The position numbers were made by a program, and so were the translations under genes. From assembly GCF_027486195.1 (NCBI RefSeq), contig NZ_JAIXPP010000126.1, positions 1-64,000 of the forward strand: 64,000 nucleotides of DNA. Reading direction: 5' to 3'. The notes under the pieces are model-generated. The model was given only the letters and a program-made list of their open reading frames with translations, was not told the origin of the DNA and made no database searches. Shown here one piece after another: positions 59,489 through 64,000 of the stretch (within the stretch, counting starts at the first letter, position 1; each line of letters begins with the position of its first letter). This stretch comes from Novosphingobium sp. Its GTDB lineage: Bacteria; Pseudomonadota; Alphaproteobacteria; Sphingomonadales; Sphingomonadaceae.

Positions 59489-59986
59489 TCAGATCAGATC
59501 CGAATCGCCGGCCATCAGTGCATCGAGTGCTTCAGTCCGTTCGACGTCACGCTTTGCTTTGTAGTCGAAGACATCCTGCGCCTTGATCCGCCTGTGCCGC
59601 CCGACAAACGAATAGGGCATTGCCCCTTGCTCCAGCAGTTTGATCAGATGCGGACGTGATACATTCAGCAGATCTGCGGCCTGCTGGGTTGTCAGCAATT
59701 CCTGGATCGGCACGAGCGTGACTGCATGGCCGCTACCGACATGACGCAGCAACTCGAGGAACAAATCAGACATCGCCGGCGTCAAGTTTACTTCCACCGG
59801 GCTAGGATCGCCGGGCGCCCGGACGCGCAGCGTCGCTTCACCAGCCTTTTGCGCTGCCAAAATCTGCCGAAGCTGGTTGGCCATGTGACGATCGTCGGCC
59901 GAAGGCATACGGCCGCCAAAAGGCTCAGCGTGTGCGGGCAATGTCATGACGTCCTCGGGAAGGTTAGCGGCTATACTTGATCGCAT
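59489..59986 (-). CDS. Excisionase-type HTH protein, likely antitoxin to the PIN toxin
   Basis: 165 aa, or 152 from the ATG at 59947. The C-terminal part is an excisionase/MerR-like DNA-binding domain (LLTTQQAADLLNVSRPHLIK, MPYSFVGRHRRIKAQDVFDY). The N-terminal ~95 residues include a possible toxin-binding helix (ANQLRQILAAQKAGEATLRV). The 3' end is 6 bp from the PIN gene, so they are one operon and probably autoregulated. The upstream region has AT-rich, TTCG-spaced repeats (ATATTCGAAATATTCG) that could be the operator. Confidence 0.84.
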   Translation of the reverse strand: MRSSIAANLPEDVMTLPAHAEPFGGRMPSADDRHMANQLRQILAAQKAGEATLRVRAPGDPSPVEVNLTPAMSDLFLELLRHVGSGHAVTLVPIQELLTTQQAADLLNVSRPHLIKLLEQGAMPYSFVGRHRRIKAQDVFDYKAKRDVERTEALDALMAGDSDLI

Positions 59987-60024
59987 ATATTCGAAATATT
60001 CGCAACGAAATTTCGGTCTTTGCT
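59980..60024. promoter_or_regulatory. AT-rich TTCG-spaced repeats, candidate TA operator
   Basis: GCATATATTCGAAATATTCGC followed by AACGAAATTTCGGT contains overlapping partial palindromes (ATATTCG / CGAAATAT; CGAAATTTCG). It sits between the divergent TA and parB-like genes and is the natural place for autoregulation. Confidence 0.45.
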
Positions 60025-60124
60025 CGAGCTTCCGTACTCCGATTGAGAGAGGGGAGGGGGCTTTGCCCTGATTGAGCCAGTCAGGCGCCGATGGTCGGCG
60101 TGATCGACGGGCTCGTCATCAGGA

Positions 60125-62149
60125 GTGAAGACGATGTTTCAGACAATCCCCTTGAGCAAGCTTGTATCCTCGCCCCGCAATGTTCGCCGTCATGGCGATC
60201 CGGCCGCGGATGCCGAACTCAAGGCCAGCATTGCCGCACATGGCCTGCTGCAGAACCTCGTGGTTCGTGCCGGGGCCAAGGGCAAGTTCGAGGTCGAGGC
60301 CGGCGAACGCCGCCGCCGGGCGATGCTGGCCCTTGCCGAAGACAAGGTCTTGCCGCGCGATCACCAGGTCACATGCCTCGTGCTTGGTACCGACAGCGAG
60401 ACCGCCCCCGAGGCGAGCCTTGCCGAGAACTTCCATCGTCTCGCGATGAACCCAGCCGACGAGGCGCAGGCTTTTGCTGCGCTGATCGAGGGCGGTGCGA
60501 GCACCGAGCAAGTTGCGCGGCGCTTCGGGCTCACGGTCCGCTTCGTCGAGGGCAGGCTTCGGCTTGCCACGCTGGCGCCGGTGGTATTCGACGCATTGGC
60601 GGCCGGCGAGATCACGCTCGACATGGCCAAGGCCTATGGCGCGACGTCGGACCAGCAGATCCAGGCGCGCGTCTTCGCCGAAATCTCCGGAGCGTACTAC
60701 ACGCCAACCCCGGACAGCATCCGCCGCATGGTGCTCACCGGCACGGTCCGCGGCAGCGATCCGCGCGCGAAGCTCGTGGGCCGCGACGCCTACTTGGCGG
60801 CAGGCGGCCGGATCGAGCGCGAGCTTTTCGACAATGCCGACACCGAGAGCTGGGTTGATGTGACGCTGCTGGAATCGCTCGCTGCGGCGAAGATGGAGGA
60901 GGAAGCCCGCGCGCTTGCTGCTCAGAACGGGCTCGCCTGGGTCAAGCCGACGCTCGATCCTCATGCAAGCCACGATCTGGTCGAAGGTCTGGTCCGGCTG
61001 CCGGCCGAGCCTGCCCCGCTCAGCGAAGCCGAGGTGGCCCGGCTCGAAGCACTCGATGCCTCGTGGGATGAGCACGCTGCGGTGCTTGAGGATGAGGATA
61101 GTGCACCGGAGGCCATTAAAGCCGCTGAAGCGGCGATCGCGGCTATCGAGCGCGAAACGCAGGACTTCCGCAATCGCCCGCCGGTTTTGCCCGAGGATCG
61201 CAAGGGCACAGCCGGCATGATCCTGACGCTGTCTCGCGAGGGCAAGCCGGTGCTCCAGCCGGTGTTCTACAGCGAACGGCCAGAGGCTCCATCAAGCTAC
61301 GACGGCGGCATCGAAGTCGTCAGTGCCGATGACGATGCTCGCGGAAGGCGTTCGACGCTTTCGCGCCGTCTCGTCGACGAGCTTGCGATGCAGCGCCGCG
61401 ATGTTCTCGCGCTACATCTTGCCTCCGACCCGCGCCTTGCGCTCGACGTCATGGTCTTCACGCTCGCCGATGCGGACAGCCACGACTGGCAGGCGCGCAG
61501 CGCCTCCACCATCCGGGGCGGCGTGCCCAGCGGTCCGATCGTCGGCTTCGAACCCGGCGATGCCGCAGCGACCCGCGCGCTCGCCGAGCTCCGGGCCGGT
61601 CTCGACGAGAGCTGGCGCTCCGGGCGCGGCCAGTGTGAACGCTTCGAACGGTTCCGGGCGCTCTCCGACGAGGCCCGCGCGGCCTGGCTCGGGCATGTCG
61701 TTGCCCGCTCGCTCGAGGCGAGCCTCAACATGAGCGGCGAGCGCCGGATCCCGTTCCAGGATCACCCCGGTGCGCTGATCGGCATCGATATCGCGCAGTG
61801 GTGGCGGCCGACCGCGGCGAACTTCTTCGACCGCGTGCCCAAGCAGGTCATTCTCGAAGCTCTGTGCGAAGTCGGCGGCGCGGAGCTCGCGGCACGCTAT
61901 GGCACGGTCAAGAAGGCGGATCTGGCGGCAAGCGCCGAGCGCATCTTCGCCGGCACCACGATCGCGGAAATCGCCGAACGCGAGCGCGCACTGGCATGGG
62001 TGCCGGAAGTCATGCGGTTCGGTGCTGGTCACGCCGATGATGTGGCTGCGGCTGATGCCGAGCCAGCGGAAGGCCAACTGGTCGATTGCGCTGCCGGTAC
62101 CGATAATGGGTCGCAACCCGTTGCCGCCCCCCGCGATCTGGCAGCATGA
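60125..62149 (+). CDS. Large ParB-like partition/plasmid protein
   Basis: 674 aa, much longer than chromosomal ParB (about 300 aa). The N-terminal ParB/Srx domain is clear: FQTIPLSKLVSSPRNVRRHG, LKASIAAHGLLQNLVVR, EVEAGERRRRAMLALAEDK and ASLAENFHRLAMNPADEAQA, the GERRxxA and ENxxR CTP-binding motifs. An HTH follows (STEQVARRFGLTVRFVEGRL). The C-terminal ~400 residues are unique to plasmid-type relatives, and AEAAIAAIERETQDF forms a coiled coil. No parA is next to it, so its job may be regulation rather than classical partition. Confidence 0.9.
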   Translation: MKTMFQTIPLSKLVSSPRNVRRHGDPAADAELKASIAAHGLLQNLVVRAGAKGKFEVEAGERRRRAMLALAEDKVLPRDHQVTCLVLGTDSETAPEASLAENFHRLAMNPADEAQAFAALIEGGASTEQVARRFGLTVRFVEGRLRLATLAPVVFDALAAGEITLDMAKAYGATSDQQIQARVFAEISGAYYTPTPDSIRRMVLTGTVRGSDPRAKLVGRDAYLAAGGRIERELFDNADTESWVDVTLLESLAAAKMEEEARALAAQNGLAWVKPTLDPHASHDLVEGLVRLPAEPAPLSEAEVARLEALDASWDEHAAVLEDEDSAPEAIKAAEAAIAAIERETQDFRNRPPVLPEDRKGTAGMILTLSREGKPVLQPVFYSERPEAPSSYDGGIEVVSADDDARGRRSTLSRRLVDELAMQRRDVLALHLASDPRLALDVMVFTLADADSHDWQARSASTIRGGVPSGPIVGFEPGDAAATRALAELRAGLDESWRSGRGQCERFERFRALSDEARAAWLGHVVARSLEASLNMSGERRIPFQDHPGALIGIDIAQWWRPTAANFFDRVPKQVILEALCEVGGAELAARYGTVKKADLAASAERIFAGTTIAEIAERERALAWVPEVMRFGAGHADDVAAADAEPAEGQLVDCAAGTDNGSQPVAAPRDLAA

Positions 62150-62712
62150 CCTCCTCCTGACAGGCTGACAGTCGCGGACCCTTGAAGCGGTCCCTCGGGC
62201 ACTCCCTGAGGGGCCGCTTCTTGCGTTCAAGAGAGAGGAGAGGGGGCGCCCCTGGGGGCGGAATCCGTGGGCAGGAGCGCTGATATAAGACAAGAGAGGC
62301 TGGAGTGGCGGTGAGGCGGGATTTCTTGGGACACCGCGGCACTCCGTGGGATGAAAAGGCCCAAAATATCGGGGCTTTCGGGTCTTCGGGCCAAAAATCG
62401 GCGGCCGTCGAGACTGTCTAGAGCGATTTCCATTTAGACAGTGAAACGGGCCGCTGCAACGGTTCTGAGAGAACTCTGAGAGGCCACTCAGAGAGCGCTC
62501 AAAAGGCCCTGAAACCGGGCACTTCAGCTGATCTGGCCGGACCCACGGTGACGGCGCCCCCAAAAACACATGTGGACGCGCGTGTCGCAGTTCGATCTGA
62601 GCGAAAGTCGCCGGAATTGCGACGTTTCCTGCAAATGATGCGATGTCGAGGCGCCGGAAACTGCGACAAATTTCATCTACATTTTGGTAAGGGCTGCACC
62701 TGCCATTCATGC
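62150..62712. other. Convergent intergenic region rich in inverted and iterated repeats
   Basis: 563 bp between converging genes. It contains a 7-bp-armed hairpin with GAAGCGG/CCGCTTC ends (62184-62220, terminator-like), an ACTGTCTA/TAGACAGT inverted repeat (62413-62442), a CTCTGAG/CTCAGAG inverted repeat (62474-62493), and three copies of AA(C/T)TGCGAC at 62584-62592 (reverse), 62615-62623 and 62659-62667. No gene is visible. Such structure is unusual where no promoter is needed and could be an origin, a transfer or partition site. Confidence 0.5.
62184..62220 (+). terminator. Hairpin terminator candidate after the ParB-like gene
   Basis: GAAGCGG..CCGCTTC arms with further pairing (CCCTC/GAGGG) inside, 34 bp after the stop. 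The T run after it is short (TTGCG), so efficiency is uncertain. Confidence 0.5.
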
Positions 62713-63267
62713 TTATGAGACGGCTTTGACACTGACCCAGGGAAGGCAACCGCCGCCTGCAGCGACGCGCACATTTCTCAAGCTCATCTCATCGAACCCA
62801 GTTCTCTTGGATGACCAGATGCCCTGAAGCTTCTTAGCTTGTTCGGCGTCTGCGACAGGCAGCGGTATGGCTTTCGTCAGCTCGACAAAGGCAGCCGCGA
62901 CCACAGCTGGCGAACCGCACCGATCAGCGACCCCGCTCTGCACCAAGATCCGATGAATTCCGCCATCTTCTGTGCGATAAATCTTGATCAGCCCCCCGGG
63001 GAATACGACAGTGCGTAGGCCGAGATTGATCGGCGGGCCGCTAAAATGAGTGGTATCGGAGATTACCGGGCCATTCCAAGGGCTGCCAGATTTCGCGATC
63101 TCGGGAACGACATCTAACCCGGCTTCAACAAGCACAGGCCTTCTGGACAGGTCATCCGAACTTGCAGGGGCTACAACATCGGCCTGTGCCGGCGCAGGTT
63201 CACTGCTACACCCGCTAACGTGCATCGCCAGGCCAAATAGCCAGATAGCCAGAAATCTGGGTCGCAT
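62713..63267 (-). CDS. Putative lipoprotein, unknown function
   Basis: 184 aa. The signal MRPRFLAIWLFGLAMHVSGC ends in a lipobox with Cys20. The mature part has two regions, one with VISDTTHFSGPPINLGLRTV and one with GVADRCGSPAVVAAAFVELT, and two later Cys. No family is recognised. The start overlaps the repressor stop as TGATG, so it is translated with the repressor, as is common for lysogeny-type or exclusion genes. A surface-exclusion role is a guess. Confidence 0.75.
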   Translation of the reverse strand: MRPRFLAIWLFGLAMHVSGCSSEPAPAQADVVAPASSDDLSRRPVLVEAGLDVVPEIAKSGSPWNGPVISDTTHFSGPPINLGLRTVVFPGGLIKIYRTEDGGIHRILVQSGVADRCGSPAVVAAAFVELTKAIPLPVADAEQAKKLQGIWSSKRTGFDEMSLRNVRVAAGGGCLPWVSVKAVS

Positions 63268-63974
63268 CAGAGCCTCCGAACCACGGCGACGACGCGCCCG
63301 ATGATGTGGAGTTCGCCGTCTACGGCGAGATCGGGCGGGACGGCCGGGTTATCGCTCAATATCTCGACTGCGCCGCTCGCACGAGGCCGCAGTCGCTTCA
63401 CCTGGACGATTTCACCGACTGTGACAGCCCAGATGCCGTCCGCGGTTCGCAGGACATCTTGAGAGCGATCAATAAGGATCACCTCGCCACTCCGGATGGT
63501 AGGCTCCATCGAGTCGCCATCGCCGAGCGTCCAGAAAAGCTGCTCTGGCGCGGCCCGCGTGAAGTTACGAAGCCAAGAGCGCGAAAACACCCGCTTCTCG
63601 CTCCCGACTGGCCCATCGAGGTACGTCGCGCCCATGCCAAACCGCAGATCGACCTGATCGATCTCGACCAAATCAGGATCAACGGCAGCCGCCTCTGGCG
63701 CGCCACGCCAAGGAATTCGGCGATCAACCATCCCGTCGGGCGTTTCAGATGACCCTGTCGGCGCGCGAGCAGCGTGTTGCCCCAGCGCTACGTACGCAAC
63801 GTCGACGCCATGTCCCTCAAGCCTCGAGAGATAGTCGAGCGGGATCGGGCTGCTCCCGGTCTCGTACGCAAGCTGCGTGTTCTTCGAGACCCCACCACGG
63901 CGCCCGAATTCAACCTGATTGAGCCCAAGCCGCGTGCGCTCCTCGCGCAGTCGAGAAGGAGCATCAGCAAGCAC
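63267..63974 (-). CDS. CI/LexA-like repressor (HTH plus S24 peptidase)
   Basis: 235 aa. The N-terminal XRE-type helix-turn-helix is LREERTRLGLNQVEFGRRGG VSKNTQLAYETG. The C-terminal S24 domain has the catalytic Ser in GDGDSMEPTIRSGEVILIDR and Lys in VGEIVQVKRL. Such proteins repress phage or ICE genes and self-cleave on RecA activation during DNA damage. It is likely the repressor of this mobile element. It is co-translated with the lipoprotein gene; the target promoter would lie past the window's right edge. Confidence 0.9.
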   Translation of the reverse strand: MLADAPSRLREERTRLGLNQVEFGRRGGVSKNTQLAYETGSSPIPLDYLSRLEGHGVDVAYVALGQHAARAPTGSSETPDGMVDRRIPWRGAPEAAAVDPDLVEIDQVDLRFGMGATYLDGPVGSEKRVFSRSWLRNFTRAAPEQLFWTLGDGDSMEPTIRSGEVILIDRSQDVLRTADGIWAVTVGEIVQVKRLRPRASGAVEILSDNPAVPPDLAVDGELHIIGRVVAVVRRL

Positions 63975-64000
63975 GCAGAAAGTCCAAAATTCTGGGTTTA

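Overview
The window looks like part of an alphaproteobacterial chromosome from the order Sphingomonadales, most likely Novosphingobium or a close relative. This rests on high-GC coding, the gene order yqeY/dnaG next to carA-carB-greA, a sphingomonad-type 30-bp dispersed repeat, and an XrtE/VPEID-CTERM protein-sorting system. Identifications come from reading the translated sequence; no database search was run.

Region 1 (1-16.1 kb) is core chromosome. It holds dnaG, a GatB/YqeY-domain protein, carA, carB, greA, a DUF4170 protein, a four-gene envelope cluster reminiscent of enterobacterial yqjD-yqjE, enolase, a phosphotransferase-family kinase, an AttH/CrtC-like protein, a cyclophilin-type PPIase lipoprotein and tRNA-Ser(GGA). 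Two small DUF559 endonuclease genes sit between core genes, one between yqeY and dnaG and one between carA and carB. Each is bracketed by its own pair of inverted, palindrome-bearing GC-rich repeats.

Region 2 (16.1-24.4 kb) starts a genomic island at the tRNA. A P4-type integrase follows the tRNA directly, then a frameshifted remnant of a MobF/TraA relaxase, a MITE-like repeat and an orphan pseudo-receiver/winged-helix regulator. Next comes a leftward exosortase module: an EpsD-like PPIase, a small exosortase with a complete Cys/Arg/His triad, a protein of unknown function, and a secreted protein with an exosortase-type C-terminal tail. A frameshifted YbjN-like gene and a NusG/RfaH paralogue close the region.

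Region 3 (24.7-43.7 kb) is a rightward exopolysaccharide (EPS) locus. It encodes a nucleotide-sugar dehydrogenase, four glycosyltransferase-type proteins, a Wzx-like flippase, two Wzy/ligase-like membrane proteins, a Wza-like exporter lipoprotein, a Wzc-like tyrosine autokinase and the dTDP-rhamnose genes rfbC-B-D-A. The NusG paralogue and an ops-like GCGGTAGC in the leader suggest processive antitermination.

Region 4 (43.8-53.6 kb) carries two small proteins and a second exosortase module: a PPIase with membrane anchors, XrtE fused to a CAAX-type protease, a VPEID-CTERM substrate and a DsbC-like protein with a CxxS active site. It also holds the WcaJ-type initiating sugar-phosphate transferase, a receiver-like protein, a FixJ/NarL-type response regulator and a lytic transglycosylase.

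Region 5 (53.6-64 kb) is plasmid/ICE-like: a Toprim primase-like protein, a 1414-aa methyltransferase/Strawberry-notch helicase, a PIN toxin with an excisionase-like partner, a large ParB-like protein, a repeat-rich convergent intergenic region, and a CI/LexA-like repressor coupled to a lipoprotein gene. The island's right end was not found, so it probably continues past the window.
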